Assembly: GCA_001603275.1 (NCBI GenBank)
Contig: LUYM01000028.1
Coordinates: 1-64,000, forward strand
Reading direction: 5' to 3'
Origin: Actinomycetales bacterium Actino_02
Lineage (GTDB): Bacteria > Actinomycetota > Actinomycetes > Propionibacteriales > Propionibacteriaceae
Length of the DNA: 64,000 nt
Part shown: piece by piece, positions 52,538 through 61,470 of the stretch
Layout: each line of letters starts with the position of its first letter
Numbering within the stretch: position 1 is the first letter of the stretch
Notes under the pieces: generated by a model
What the model was told of the DNA's origin: nothing
Database searches by the model: none
The model's input: only the letters and a program-made list of their open reading frames with translations
Program-made: the position numbers and the translations under genes

Positions 52538-53323
52538 ATGGCAAAGAAGCATCCCCCGATCCCGGTGATCATCCTGGTGGTCGCCCTGCTGGCCGGTGGC
52601 GGCGGCTGGTGGTGGTGGAGCTCCACCCAGCAGTCTCCGACCGACGCCGGCTTGACGTTCACCGGCGCCGTGGAGAGCAACCAGTACCAGGTCGGTTCGG
52701 CCCTGGCCGGACGGATCACCGCAGTCAAGGTGGCCGAGGGTGACCAGGTGGCCAAGGACCAGCCGGTAGTCACGCTCGACGCCGCCGCACTCACCCTGCA
52801 GAAGCAGCAGGCCGAGCAGGGAGTCGTGGCGGCGAAGGCCGCGCTGACCAATGCCAAGGACGACGACGACTCGACCAAGGCCGACATCACCGCAGCCCAG
52901 GCCCGGCTGCGGCAGGCCGAGGCAGCCGTGAAGCTGGTCCAGGTCCAGCTCGGCTACGCGACGATCACCGCGCCGCGCAGCGGCCTGGTGGTCTCAGTGA
53001 CGGCCAACACCGGCCAGAACGCCGCCCCCGGCAAGACCCTGCTGACCATCGCCGACCCCGGCGATCTGTTCGTCCGGGTGTACGTGCCGGAGACCCGGAT
53101 CGGACAGGTGAAGATCGGCCAGGCGGCCACAGTGACCACCGACTCGGTCGCGTCCGGATTCTCCGGGACGGTCAGCTACGTGGCCAGTGAGGCCGAGTTC
53201 ACCCCCAACACCGTCCAGACCGCCGAGCAGCGGGTGAAGCTCGTCTATGAGGTGCGAGTGAAGATCACCGACACCTCCGGCGCCCTGAAGTCGGGCATGC
53301 CGGTGGACATCACCCTCGGCTGA
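52538..53323 (+). CDS. HlyD family adaptor (YbhG-like), membrane-anchored
   Basis: 261 residues from ATG 52538, where AGGTGA is spaced 5 nt; a GTG at 52529 is also in frame. One N-terminal membrane helix (PVIILVVALLAGGGGWWWW), then the lipoyl/barrel-sandwich halves TFTGAVESNQYQVGSALAGRITAVKVAEGDQVAKDQPVV and YATITAPRSGLVVSVTANTGQNAAPG around a short hairpin, and a beta-barrel tail. It resembles the YbhG adaptor of the E. coli YbhGFSR exporter. It overlaps or abuts its neighbours on both sides. Confidence 0.88.
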   Translation: MAKKHPPIPVIILVVALLAGGGGWWWWSSTQQSPTDAGLTFTGAVESNQYQVGSALAGRITAVKVAEGDQVAKDQPVVTLDAAALTLQKQQAEQGVVAAKAALTNAKDDDDSTKADITAAQARLRQAEAAVKLVQVQLGYATITAPRSGLVVSVTANTGQNAAPGKTLLTIADPGDLFVRVYVPETRIGQVKIGQAATVTTDSVASGFSGTVSYVASEAEFTPNTVQTAEQRVKLVYEVRVKITDTSGALKSGMPVDITLG

Positions 53324-53325
53324 GC

Positions 53326-54273
53326 ATGACTCCGCCCAATCCCCCACTCGCAGTCCAGGCCACCGGCCTGGGCCGGAGCTTCGGTGACACCGTCGCCGTC
53401 GCCGAACTCGACCTGGCCGTCCCGACCGGTGCCGTGTTCGGCCTGCTCGGGCCTGACGGTGCCGGCAAGTCCACCCTGATCCGAATGCTGGCCACCGTGC
53501 TGACTCCGAACACCGGCAGTGCAGCCGTGTTCGGGCATTCGGTCACCGGCGACCGGGCCGCGGTCAAACCGTTGATCGGCTACATGTCGCAGCGGTTCTC
53601 GATGTACCCCGATCTCACGGTCGCCGAGAACCTGGAGTTCTTCGCCCGGGTGCGCGGCGTCAGCCGCAGTGAACGGAACCGGCGGGCCGCGACGCTGCTG
53701 GAGAGCATGGGGTTGGCCGAGTTCTCCGCCCGGCAGGCCCAACACCTGTCCGGCGGAATGAAGCAGAAGCTGATGCTGGCCGCCACCCTGATGCACGCCC
53801 CGCAGCTGCTGCTCCTGGACGAGCCGACCACCGGCGTCGACCCGGTCTCCCGGCGGGAGTTCTGGCGGATCCTGGCCGGGCTTCACCAGGACGGCACCAC
53901 AGTGATCGTGGCGACGCCCTACATGGACGAGGCCGAGCGCTGCACCCAGATCGCCTTCATCGATCGGGGACGAGTCCAGAACCAGGGCACGCCAGCCCAG
54001 ATCAAGGCATGGGTGCCCGGGCGGCTGTTCGAGATCCTGGCCGCCGACCCCAGGGCCGCCCTGGCCGCGCTGCGGGGATTGCCCGAGGCGGCGTCCCCGC
54101 ATCTGTTCGGCGATGTGGTCCGGGTGTTGTGGCAACGCCCGGACGACCCGGCGAGCACGATCGTCCCGGCTCTGGCCGGAGTCGGCGATGTTCAGGTCCG
54201 TCCCGCCGAGATGGATATGGAGAGCGCGTTCGCCTTCCTGGCCGAGTCCGCGACCCAGGCGGGTGCCGCATGA
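53326..54273 (+). CDS. ABC exporter ATP-binding protein 1
   Basis: 315 residues. Walker A is GLLGPDGAGKSTLIRML, with Asp in place of the usual Asn (GPDG). Q-loop region YMSQRFSMYPDLTVAENL, signature HLSGGMKQKLMLAATL, Walker B LLLLDEPTTGVDPVSRREFW, H-loop VIVATPYMDEAERC, where the switch His position is Pro (ATPYMDE). It corresponds to the first half of YbhF, which is a fused double ATPase in E. coli but is split here into two genes placed on either side of the permeases. It begins 2 nt after the adaptor stop. Confidence 0.92.
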   Translation: MTPPNPPLAVQATGLGRSFGDTVAVAELDLAVPTGAVFGLLGPDGAGKSTLIRMLATVLTPNTGSAAVFGHSVTGDRAAVKPLIGYMSQRFSMYPDLTVAENLEFFARVRGVSRSERNRRAATLLESMGLAEFSARQAQHLSGGMKQKLMLAATLMHAPQLLLLDEPTTGVDPVSRREFWRILAGLHQDGTTVIVATPYMDEAERCTQIAFIDRGRVQNQGTPAQIKAWVPGRLFEILAADPRAALAALRGLPEAASPHLFGDVVRVLWQRPDDPASTIVPALAGVGDVQVRPAEMDMESAFAFLAESATQAGAA

Positions 54274-55415
54274 GAGCAACCCTGGATCGGATCGCGGCCA
54301 TCGTGGTCAAGGAGTTCCGGCACCTGGGCCGTGATCCCCGCGCCCTACTGGCCGTGGTGATCACCCCGGTGCTCCAGCTGCTGCTGTTCGCCTACGCGGT
54401 CAGCTTCGACGTCGACCACGTCCCCACGATCGTCGTCGATCTGGACCACACCACCCAGTCCCAGGACTACCTGCGCCAGTATCAGGGTTCGACCTTCTTC
54501 ACTGTGGTGGCCGAGGCCGACGATCTGGCCGCCATCGACCAGGCCTTCGATCTGAACCAGGCCCATCTGGCCATCGTGATCGAGGCCGGTTTCGGGCGGC
54601 AGCTGGCCGGCGGTGGCACCGGCGAAGTCGCGGTGCTCATCGATGGCGCCGAACCGACCTCGGCCCGGATCTCGCAGGCCTACACCGTGGCCGCGAATCA
54701 GCTGTACAACCAGCAGCTGACCCGGCAGTGGGCTGATGCGCAGGGCTTGGACCTGTCGAGCCTGGGGATGCTGGAGCCACGGGTGCGCACCTGGTACAAC
54801 CCGGAGCGCCGGTCCTCGGACTTCCTGATCCCCGGCCTGATGGTGGTGATCATTGCGATCGTCACCGTCCAGCAGACCGCGGTCACCCTGGTCCGTGAGC
54901 GCGATCTGGGCACTGAGGAGCACCTCGAGGTGAGCCCATTGCGCAAGGGCGAGTTGATGGTGGCCAAGCTGCTGCCGTGGACGGCCATCGCCTTCGTCGA
55001 CGTGGCCGTGATCATCGGCTTGGGCCGCTGGCTGTTCGGCGTCCCATTGCGCGGGGACCTCGGCACGTTGGCTCTGGGCTCGGCGCTGTTCGTGTTCGCC
55101 GCTCTCGGCCTGGGGCTGCTGGTCTCGGCGATCGCCCCGACCACAGACACCGCGAACATCCTGGCCTTACTGATCGCTTTCCTGCCGTCCTTCCTGCTGT
55201 CCGGGCTGGCCTTCCCGCTGGATCAGATCCCCACCGTGCTGCAATGGCTGAGCTACGCCTTCCCGGCCCGGTTCATGGTGACCATCTCCCGGGTCGTCTT
55301 CCTCAAAGGTGGCGGCTTCACCCAGGTCTGGCCGGAGCTGACCGCTCTCGCCGGCTACGCCGTGGCCATGATCACCATCTCCAGCGTTCTGCACGGACGG
55401 AGGGCCGGACGATGA
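54270..55415 (+). CDS. ABC-2 type permease 1 (YbhS/YbhR-like)
   Basis: 381 residues; the ATG overlaps the ATPase stop by 4 nt. Topology is that of ABC-2 permeases: helix 1 near residues 22-44 (ALLAVVITPVLQLLLFAYAV), a ~140-residue extracytoplasmic domain (VDLDHTTQSQDYLRQYQGSTFF...), then five helices from FLIPGLMVVIIAIVTV to the C-terminus, with the conserved RERDLGTEEHLEVSPLRKGELM loop and FLPSFLLSGLAFPLDQIP. With permease 2 it forms the transmembrane dimer of the exporter. Confidence 0.9.
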   Translation: MRATLDRIAAIVVKEFRHLGRDPRALLAVVITPVLQLLLFAYAVSFDVDHVPTIVVDLDHTTQSQDYLRQYQGSTFFTVVAEADDLAAIDQAFDLNQAHLAIVIEAGFGRQLAGGGTGEVAVLIDGAEPTSARISQAYTVAANQLYNQQLTRQWADAQGLDLSSLGMLEPRVRTWYNPERRSSDFLIPGLMVVIIAIVTVQQTAVTLVRERDLGTEEHLEVSPLRKGELMVAKLLPWTAIAFVDVAVIIGLGRWLFGVPLRGDLGTLALGSALFVFAALGLGLLVSAIAPTTDTANILALLIAFLPSFLLSGLAFPLDQIPTVLQWLSYAFPARFMVTISRVVFLKGGGFTQVWPELTALAGYAVAMITISSVLHGRRAGR

Positions 55416-56533
55416 GCCTGAAGCGGATTCGCCTGCTGATCTGGAAGGAGTTCACCCAGCTGCGCCGCGACCCGATGCTGATCCGGCTGCTGATGCTGAT
55501 GCCGGTGCTGCAGCTGGTGATGTTCGGCTATGTGGTGGCCGCCGACGTCGGCAACCTGACCACCGCGGTGGTCGACCTCGATCACAGCGCCACCTCGGCC
55601 AAGCTCGAGGCGACCTTCGCCGGGTCGAAGTACTTCAACATCGTCGCCCATCCGGCGAGCGAGAGTGAGCTTCGCCCACTGCTGGACCGAGGCGTGGTGA
55701 CGGTGGCCGTGGTGATCCCCGAGGGCACCCAGGACCGGCTGATCACCGGTCAGACGGCGTCGATCGGCGTCGTGGTGGACGGCTCGGACTCGCAGATCTC
55801 GGCGATCGGCTCCGGCTATGCGTCGCAGATCATCGCGGGCTTCAACAGTGACCTGCGCGACGCGGCAGGGGTGAACCTCAGCCCCCCGGCAGTGGACGCT
55901 CGGATCCGGGTCATGTTCAACCCCACCATGGACCCGGTGAACACGATGATCCCCGGCCTGATCGCGGTGATCATGATGATCTCGCTAATGGCGATCCTGT
56001 CCCAGGCGGTGGTCAAGGAGCGCGAGTCGGGCACCCTGGAGCAGATGTTCGTCACCCCGATCAAGGCCGAGGAGTATCTGATCGGGAAGGTGACCCCCTA
56101 TGCCGTGCTGGCAACCGCCCAGATGCTGGTGGTCGCCGTGGTCGGCATGCTGTGGTTCCGGGTCCCGTTCAACGGCAACATCTGGGCCGTGCTCACCGGC
56201 TTGGCCCTGTTCATGCTGACCAATATCGGGTTGGGCCTGTTCGTCTCGCTGGTCTCGCGCACCCGCCAGCAGGCCCAACAAGCCATGGCCTTCCTGATGA
56301 TCCCGACGATGATCCTGTCCGGCTTCATCTTCCCGATCGAGTCGATGCCGGCCCTGATCCAGCCGATCACCAAGCTGCTTCCGATGACCTGGGCTCTGAT
56401 CGTCCTGCGCAACTCCTTCGTCAAAGGCAGCGACTTCGGGGCACTGGTGGTACCGCTCGTGGTGCTGGCCGGCTTCGCTCTGGTGATCTTCACCGCGGCC
56501 GTGATCGCCACTCGTCGCCGAATCTCGGACTGA
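55412..56533 (+). CDS. ABC-2 type permease 2 (YbhR/YbhS-like)
   Basis: 373 residues; the ATG overlaps the previous stop by 4 nt, with CGGAGGG upstream. Same architecture as permease 1, to which it is clearly related: WKEFTQLRRDPMLIRLLMLMPVLQLVMFGYVV at the N-terminus, a large external domain, VKERESGTLEQMFVTPIKAEEYLIGK coupling loop and MIPTMILSGFIFPIESMPALIQ. In E. coli YbhS and YbhR form a heterodimer. The two genes probably arose by duplication. Confidence 0.9.
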   Translation: MSLKRIRLLIWKEFTQLRRDPMLIRLLMLMPVLQLVMFGYVVAADVGNLTTAVVDLDHSATSAKLEATFAGSKYFNIVAHPASESELRPLLDRGVVTVAVVIPEGTQDRLITGQTASIGVVVDGSDSQISAIGSGYASQIIAGFNSDLRDAAGVNLSPPAVDARIRVMFNPTMDPVNTMIPGLIAVIMMISLMAILSQAVVKERESGTLEQMFVTPIKAEEYLIGKVTPYAVLATAQMLVVAVVGMLWFRVPFNGNIWAVLTGLALFMLTNIGLGLFVSLVSRTRQQAQQAMAFLMIPTMILSGFIFPIESMPALIQPITKLLPMTWALIVLRNSFVKGSDFGALVVPLVVLAGFALVIFTAAVIATRRRISD

Positions 56534-56543
56534 GGAGACCCTG

Positions 56544-57545
56544 ATGACTCAGCAGCACACCGAACGCGGCGGACTGGCCGCACGCTTTCGTCGGGAGGCG
56601 CCGACCACGCAGGCCGAGAGCGAGCTGGCGATCTCGATCCATGGCCTGACCAAGACCTTCGGCGACTTCACCGCGGTGGACGGCATCGATCTGGACGTCC
56701 CACGCGGCCAGGTGTTCGGCTTCCTCGGCCCGAACGGCTCGGGCAAGACCACCACGATCCGGATGCTCACCGGCAACCTTCGACCCCAGGGCGGACGCGC
56801 CCGGGTACTGGGCGAGGACGTGATCCGGCACCCGGATCGGGTGCAACGCCGGATCGGCTACATGAGCCAGAAGTTCTCGCTCTTCGAGGACATGACCGTC
56901 GATGAGAATCTGAAGTTCTACGCCGGGGTCTACGACCTGAGCGCAGAGCAGTTCGCCCGGCAGCGGGAGTACATCTTGGCGATGGCCGATCTGACCGGGC
57001 GCGAGGACGAACTCACTCGCAACCTTTCGGTCGGTTGGCGGCAGCGGTTGGCTCTGGGCGCGGCGACCATCCACGAGCCCGAGTTGCTCTTCCTCGACGA
57101 GCCCACCTCCGGGGTGGACCCGGTGGCCAGGCGGCAGTTCTGGGACCTGCTCTACGAGTTGGCCGGACGTGGCGTCACCCTGTTCGTGACCACGCACTAC
57201 ATGGACGAGGCCGCGCACTGCAATCGGCTGGCCTTCATCTACCGCGGCCGGATCATCGCCTCCGGCAGCCCCAGCGAGATTCGTGACGAGCACTTCGAGC
57301 GGAGGATCTTCGCGATCTCGTCCGCCGACAACGAGGCGGCCCTGTCCTGGCTGGAGCATGCGGACGGCATCAGTGAAGCCTACTTGTCCGGGGCGTCGCT
57401 GCGAGCGGTCATGCCGGCATCGTCCGCCCTGCAGCCCGAGCAGTTGGCCGCCGCACTGGCGGCGGCCGGCGTCCCCGCCACGGTCAGCGCCACCGAACCG
57501 AGCATCGAGGATGTCTTCTTGAGCCTGGTCGCTCAGCAGCGCTGA
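56544..57545 (+). CDS. ABC exporter ATP-binding protein 2
   Basis: 333 residues; ATG 56544 is 10 nt after the permease stop with GAGGAG upstream. Walker A FLGPNGSGKTTTIRML, Q-loop MSQKFSLFEDMTVDENL, Walker B LLFLDEPTSGVDPVARRQFW and H-loop TTHYMDEAAHC are normal, but the signature reads NLSVGWRQRLALGAA instead of LSGGQ. So ATPase 1 has a normal signature and a replaced H-loop His, while this one has a degenerate signature and an intact H-loop: the pair looks like an asymmetric heterodimer with one complete site. It is the last gene of the operon. Confidence 0.92.
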   Translation: MTQQHTERGGLAARFRREAPTTQAESELAISIHGLTKTFGDFTAVDGIDLDVPRGQVFGFLGPNGSGKTTTIRMLTGNLRPQGGRARVLGEDVIRHPDRVQRRIGYMSQKFSLFEDMTVDENLKFYAGVYDLSAEQFARQREYILAMADLTGREDELTRNLSVGWRQRLALGAATIHEPELLFLDEPTSGVDPVARRQFWDLLYELAGRGVTLFVTTHYMDEAAHCNRLAFIYRGRIIASGSPSEIRDEHFERRIFAISSADNEAALSWLEHADGISEAYLSGASLRAVMPASSALQPEQLAAALAAAGVPATVSATEPSIEDVFLSLVAQQR

Positions 57546-57548
57546 AAC

Positions 57549-58250
57549 TCAGTGCACGACCAGGCCGGGCAGCAGCAGGATCGCACCGGCCAGCGCAGCC
57601 GCCACCGTCACCGCCAGCCAGAGCAGGCACCAGACCAGGCCCGGCACCCGGGTGATCGCAGCCAGCTGGGCCGCGTCCGAGCCGGGTCGACGCTGGCCGG
57701 TCAGCTCGAGCACCGGTCGGGGCGCAGCGAGCAGCAGCAGCCAGGCCAGCAGGTGCGCCAGCAGGCTGACCGGCAGCGGTTGGGCATACCAGGAGGCCAT
57801 GGCCAGCCCGATGGCGAGCAGTCCCACCACGAACAGGCCGTAGAGGTTGCGGGTCCAGATCAGCACAGCCGCCAGCCCGAACACGGTCAGCCACAGCGCG
57901 GCCGCCGCGTGCCCGACGCTGACCAGCCAGGCCAGCCCGAGACCGGCCACGGCCGGCGACGGGTAGCCGGCCAGCAGGGTGAGGACCATCCCCGGGCCGC
58001 GCGGTCGGCCACGTGTGACGGTCAGTCCTGAGGTATCGGAATGCACCCGAATCCCGGCCAACCGACGCCCGGACAGCCGGGCCACCAGAGCGTGGCCTGC
58101 TTCATGGCTGATCGTTGTGAGCAGCCGGACGGCCGGCCACACCACCAGCACCAAGGCCAACGCCAACAGCGCCGCACCGATCACCAGCGGCTCCGGCAGC
58201 CGTGGCCCGGCCTGGATGAGCCGCTGCCAGAACTGGGTCAGGACGTCCAC
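57549..58250 (-). CDS. M50-type membrane metallopeptidase
   Basis: 233 residues with about six membrane helices. The zinc motif HExxH is present as TISHEAGHALVARLSGRRLAGIRVH, near residue 70, inside the membrane as in M50 (site-2-protease-like) enzymes; this is the M50B-like actinobacterial group. A second ligand may be the Asn/Asp region in the later helices but is not obvious. GTG start with CACACT 6 nt upstream and no ribosome site, possibly leaderless. It converges on the ABC operon with 3 nt between stops. Confidence 0.8.
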   Translation of the reverse strand: MDVLTQFWQRLIQAGPRLPEPLVIGAALLALALVLVVWPAVRLLTTISHEAGHALVARLSGRRLAGIRVHSDTSGLTVTRGRPRGPGMVLTLLAGYPSPAVAGLGLAWLVSVGHAAAALWLTVFGLAAVLIWTRNLYGLFVVGLLAIGLAMASWYAQPLPVSLLAHLLAWLLLLAAPRPVLELTGQRRPGSDAAQLAAITRVPGLVWCLLWLAVTVAAALAGAILLLPGLVVH

Positions 58251-58293
58251 CGTCCCAGTGTGCCTGGTCGTCCGGCCGCGCCGGGCGTGCGGC

Positions 58294-58881
58294 TCAGGCC
58301 AGCGAGACGGCCTCGCTGAAGCTCAGTCGCGGGTTGCGCGGGAAGCTGCCATCTTCGGCGACGTGTCCGATGTTCACCACCAGAATCGCCTTCAGGGCCG
58401 TGCCGGCGAAGAACTCGGCGTCGATCGCCGGGGCGTTGATGCCGCCCATCGGTCCGGCATCCAGGCCAATGGCCCGAACCGCCAGGATGAACGCGCCCGA
58501 CTGCAGCCAGGCGTTGTTCCGCGCCATCTGCGCGCGCCTTTCGGCATCGGCGGCCAGGCCGTCCTTGGCGCTCGGGCTCTGCGGAAGCAGCTGCGGCAGG
58601 TTCTCGTGGAAGTCGGTGTCGGCGGCCAGGATCGCGACGACCGGAGCGGACTCGGCCTTGGCCCGGTTGCCCTCAGCCAATAGTGGCAGCAGTCGCTGCT
58701 TGCCCTCCTCGGTGCGGACGAAGGTGATCCGAAGCGGTTGGCTGTTCATGGCGGTGGGAGCGAACTTGGCGAGCTCGTACAGGTGGGCGAGTTCGCTGTC
58801 GCTGACCGGCTCCGGGGTGAAGCGGTAGGCGGTGTGGTGCTCGGTGAAGATGCCCTCGGCGGTGGGCTGGCTGTCAGTCAT
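58294..58881 (-). CDS. Nitroreductase family protein (RutE/malonic semialdehyde reductase-like)
   Basis: 195 residues from ATG 58881 (GGAG 4 nt upstream). FMN-nitroreductase pattern: HHTAYRFTPEPVSDSELAHLYELAKFAPTAMNSQPLRITFV at the N-terminus, RNNAWLQSGAFILAVRAIGLDAGPMGGINAPAIDAEFF in the middle, and a short NPRLSFSEAVSL end. This matches the RutE/HadB group that reduces malonic semialdehyde or similar small aldehydes; without other rut genes nearby the substrate is uncertain. TATACT on the minus strand, about 30 nt upstream (58912-58917), may be its -10. Confidence 0.85.
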   Translation of the reverse strand: MTDSQPTAEGIFTEHHTAYRFTPEPVSDSELAHLYELAKFAPTAMNSQPLRITFVRTEEGKQRLLPLLAEGNRAKAESAPVVAILAADTDFHENLPQLLPQSPSAKDGLAADAERRAQMARNNAWLQSGAFILAVRAIGLDAGPMGGINAPAIDAEFFAGTALKAILVVNIGHVAEDGSFPRNPRLSFSEAVSLA

Positions 58882-59064
58882 GATGCTCCATGGATTTAGT
58901 TGATGTCTCAAGTATATCCCTTCTCCCGGTCGACCCTGACCGTTTGACAACGCCCTGGACTGCGGGCTGGAATTGTGGATTGGCGAAGCCGCGTCCGCTC
59001 TGCGGTGGCCGACACCTCGCCGATCCGGCGCCGCCGGGTCCCGATCCGAGGACGGAGTTTCGCC

Positions 59065-60288
59065 GTGTCGCCCGCCAAGACCAGCCCTGAGCGGGCCCGG
59101 CTGCTCCTGATCGTGGCCTTCGCCGTCACCGGGATCGTCAGCTTCTCCTGGATGGCGCGGATCCCGTCGGTGATGAGCGCGCTGCACCTCAGCACGCCGG
59201 AGTTCGGCGCCGTGCTGCTGGTCGGCTCAATTGGCTCAGTGGTCACCGTGGTCGCCTCCGGTGGATTGCTGAACCGGTTCGGCACCGTGCGGCTCTTCAG
59301 CTTCGGCACGCTGATCAACGCCGCGGGGATCGCGCTGATGGGCATCGGCCCGGCGCTGGCCTCGGTGTGGCTGTTTACGGCAGGCATCATCATCAGCGGC
59401 ATCGGCGGCGCCCTGCTGAACGTCTCGGTGAACCTCGAGTCGACCCGGATCGAGCAGGCAATGGGACGCACCGTGATCCCGCACTTCCATGCAGGCTTCT
59501 CGATCGGGGCCGTGATCGGTTCGCTGATCGGTGCCGGCTCGTCATCGCTGGGCATTCCGGTCGGTGTGCAGTTGGTCGCGGTGGCAGCCGCGTCCGGCGG
59601 CATCCGACTGGCCGCCCTGTGGGCCGGCCTGGTGCTGCCCGGACGCCTTCTGACCGAACGCAGCGCTGGCAACTGGCTGACCAAACTGCGCGGCGAACTG
59701 ACCGCCTGGACCGAGCCGCGCACCATCCAGATCGCCCTGGTCGCCTTCGTGGCAGCCTTCAGCGAGGGTGTGGCGAACAACTGGCTGACGGTCTCCTTCG
59801 TCCAGGACTTCGCTGAGCCGGAGGCCGTGGCCGGCCTGGCTCTGGGAGTGTTCATCGCCGCCATGACAGTGCTCCGGATTGCCGGCTCGCGGCTGATCGA
59901 CTGGATCGGACGCAGTCGCAGCTTGCAGCTGTCCCTTGCCAGTTCACTGGTGGGGCTGGCCATCTTCGGCCTGGCCGGCTCAGCGGGCTGGGCAGTGGTC
60001 GGCACTGCCTTGTGGGGGCTGGGCGCCGCGCTCTGCTTCCCGATCGCGGTAGCAGCAGCCTCGGACGAGCCGAGTCTGGCCGCCGGACGAGTCTCCGTGG
60101 TCGCGTCGATGGGCTCGATCGCCGCCCTGGTGGCCGCCCCGATGGTGGGCTTCCTGGCAGCCGCTCTCGGCGCCCAACACGCGATGTTGGTGGTGCTGAT
60201 CGGGCTGCTGTTGTCGCTGATGGTGAGCCGTACGGTCGACCCGCCGCGGGCCTGCGTGCCGCTGCCGCAGGAAATGTCGCATCCGTAA
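59065..60288 (+). CDS. MFS transporter (YbjJ-like)
   Basis: 407 residues if it starts at GTG 59065, which has GGAG 8 nt upstream; an earlier GTG at 58975 would add 30 Arg-rich residues that do not look like an MFS N-terminus. Twelve hydrophobic segments begin at LLLIVAFAVTGIVSFSWMARIPSVM; the loop after helix 2 (NRFGTVRLFSFG) and the helix 7-8 region (AFSEGVANNWLTVSFVQDF) match the FucP/YbjJ-like subgroup. The substrate is unknown. A perfect TTGACA at 58944-58949 lies upstream, with only a weak -10 (TGGAAT) 18 nt later. Confidence 0.85.
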   Translation: MSPAKTSPERARLLLIVAFAVTGIVSFSWMARIPSVMSALHLSTPEFGAVLLVGSIGSVVTVVASGGLLNRFGTVRLFSFGTLINAAGIALMGIGPALASVWLFTAGIIISGIGGALLNVSVNLESTRIEQAMGRTVIPHFHAGFSIGAVIGSLIGAGSSSLGIPVGVQLVAVAAASGGIRLAALWAGLVLPGRLLTERSAGNWLTKLRGELTAWTEPRTIQIALVAFVAAFSEGVANNWLTVSFVQDFAEPEAVAGLALGVFIAAMTVLRIAGSRLIDWIGRSRSLQLSLASSLVGLAIFGLAGSAGWAVVGTALWGLGAALCFPIAVAAASDEPSLAAGRVSVVASMGSIAALVAAPMVGFLAAALGAQHAMLVVLIGLLLSLMVSRTVDPPRACVPLPQEMSHP

Positions 60289-60322
60289 CACGGCTGTTAG
60301 AACATCGGGCTAGCCTGCCGCC

Positions 60323-61039
60323 ATGGCAACTCCGATCCGCGCCACGATCATCCAGCCCGACCCTCAGGTTCCGGTCGATCGCTTCGGTCACTGGCTGGGC
60401 ATCAACCGGATCATGGTGCGCGGCGTCCCGCTGTGGAAGGTGGACGTCCCCACCTTGTCCGAGATCGGCGACGGCGTGCTGCTGCTCGGCGGAATCATGA
60501 GCGCCCACGACAGTGCCACCCACTCCTGGATCGACCCGCTGAAGAAGCTGCTGGTCGAGCTGGTCGAGGCCGACGTTCCGGTGTTGGGCATCTGCCTGGG
60601 CCATCAGCTCCTGGCCGAGGCGTTCGGCGGCCAGGTCACTGTGGCCGATCCGGCCGGTGGTGAGCACGGCGCCTACGAGATCTCCTGGCATGAAGGTGCC
60701 ACCGAAGACCCGATCCTCGGCCGTCTGGCCGCTCACGGCAGCTCGCTGCTCCTGGAGTCGCACAGCGACGCGGTCACCGTGCTTCCGCCCGGCACTCGCT
60801 CGCTGGCCAGCAGCGAGCTGTACCCGAATCAGGCCTTCCGGGTCGGCTCGGCACTGGGCGTCCAGTTCCATCCGGAGGCATCCCCGGAGCTGATGGGCCG
60901 CTGGACCGACCTCGACGGCGGCGACGGACGCGACATGCGGCGCTCGCTGCACCGGCTGGACACCGACCTCTCCCGGAACGGGCGCCTCCTGGCTCAGGGC
61001 TTCGCCGGCCAACTGCGGGCCCGCGCACTCGCCGCCTGA
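60323..61039 (+). CDS. Class I glutamine amidotransferase-like protein
   Basis: 238 residues with a complete GATase1 triad pattern: nucleophile Cys in VLGICLGHQLLAEAFGG and His-Glu in VQFHPEASPELM. It is a stand-alone amidotransferase of the GuaA-like type (as in YfeJ proteins), with no synthetase partner nearby, so the acceptor is unknown. TAGCCT ends 6 nt before the ATG and there is no ribosome site, so the message is probably leaderless; the same TAGCCT-6-ATG arrangement precedes the cysteine leader peptide at 63359. Confidence 0.88.
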   Translation: MATPIRATIIQPDPQVPVDRFGHWLGINRIMVRGVPLWKVDVPTLSEIGDGVLLLGGIMSAHDSATHSWIDPLKKLLVELVEADVPVLGICLGHQLLAEAFGGQVTVADPAGGEHGAYEISWHEGATEDPILGRLAAHGSSLLLESHSDAVTVLPPGTRSLASSELYPNQAFRVGSALGVQFHPEASPELMGRWTDLDGGDGRDMRRSLHRLDTDLSRNGRLLAQGFAGQLRARALAA

Positions 61040-61092
61040 ACTCAGACTGCCGGGCATGGCCTATCTTTGAAGGCAGAGGTCAAGGAGGTTCC

Positions 61093-61470
61093 ATGCTTCG
61101 GGTGCTGCCGGTTGTCGCCGCGCTACTGCTGCTGGTGTTCAGCCTGGTGGACTGGTGGCAATCTCCGGATGACCGGGTGCGCAATCTGCCCAAGTGGGTC
61201 TGGATCCTGCTGATTCTGCTGGTGCCAGTGGCCGGACCGATCGCCTGGCTGTTCGGCGGCCGCCCTGTCATTGCGTCCCCAGCCACACCGACCCGACCGG
61301 CACCGCGTGCACCGCGCGCCCCGGATGACGATCCGGACTTCCTGGCCAAGCTGAAGCCACAGGCCGATCGGGAGCGGCGACTGCGCCAGTGGGAGGACGA
61401 CTTGCGCCGGCGCGAGGCAGAGCTGCGCGAGACCGAGGGCGAAGGGCCCGATCAGACTCCCGAGGGCTGA
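61093..61470 (+). CDS. PLDc_N-domain small membrane protein
   Basis: 125 residues. Two membrane helices (VLPVVAALLLLVFSLVDWW and LPKWVWILLILLVPVAGPIAWLFGG) make a PLDc_N domain, as found at the N-terminus of cardiolipin synthases but here free-standing. A Pro/Arg linker and a highly charged helical tail (RERRLRQWEDDLRRREAELRE) follow. The function is unknown; such proteins are common in actinobacteria. AAGGAGG precedes the ATG, and TATCTT about 30 nt upstream may be the -10. The last 19 nt overlap the convergent EamA gene. Confidence 0.85.
   Translation: MLRVLPVVAALLLLVFSLVDWWQSPDDRVRNLPKWVWILLILLVPVAGPIAWLFGGRPVIASPATPTRPAPRAPRAPDDDPDFLAKLKPQADRERRLRQWEDDLRRREAELRETEGEGPDQTPEG

Noticed and set aside
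58944-58973. Strong sigma-70 promoter before the MFS gene
   Set aside because: TTGACA is perfect but the -10 at 18 nt (TGGAAT) is poor; I mention it with the gene but do not list it as a promoter.
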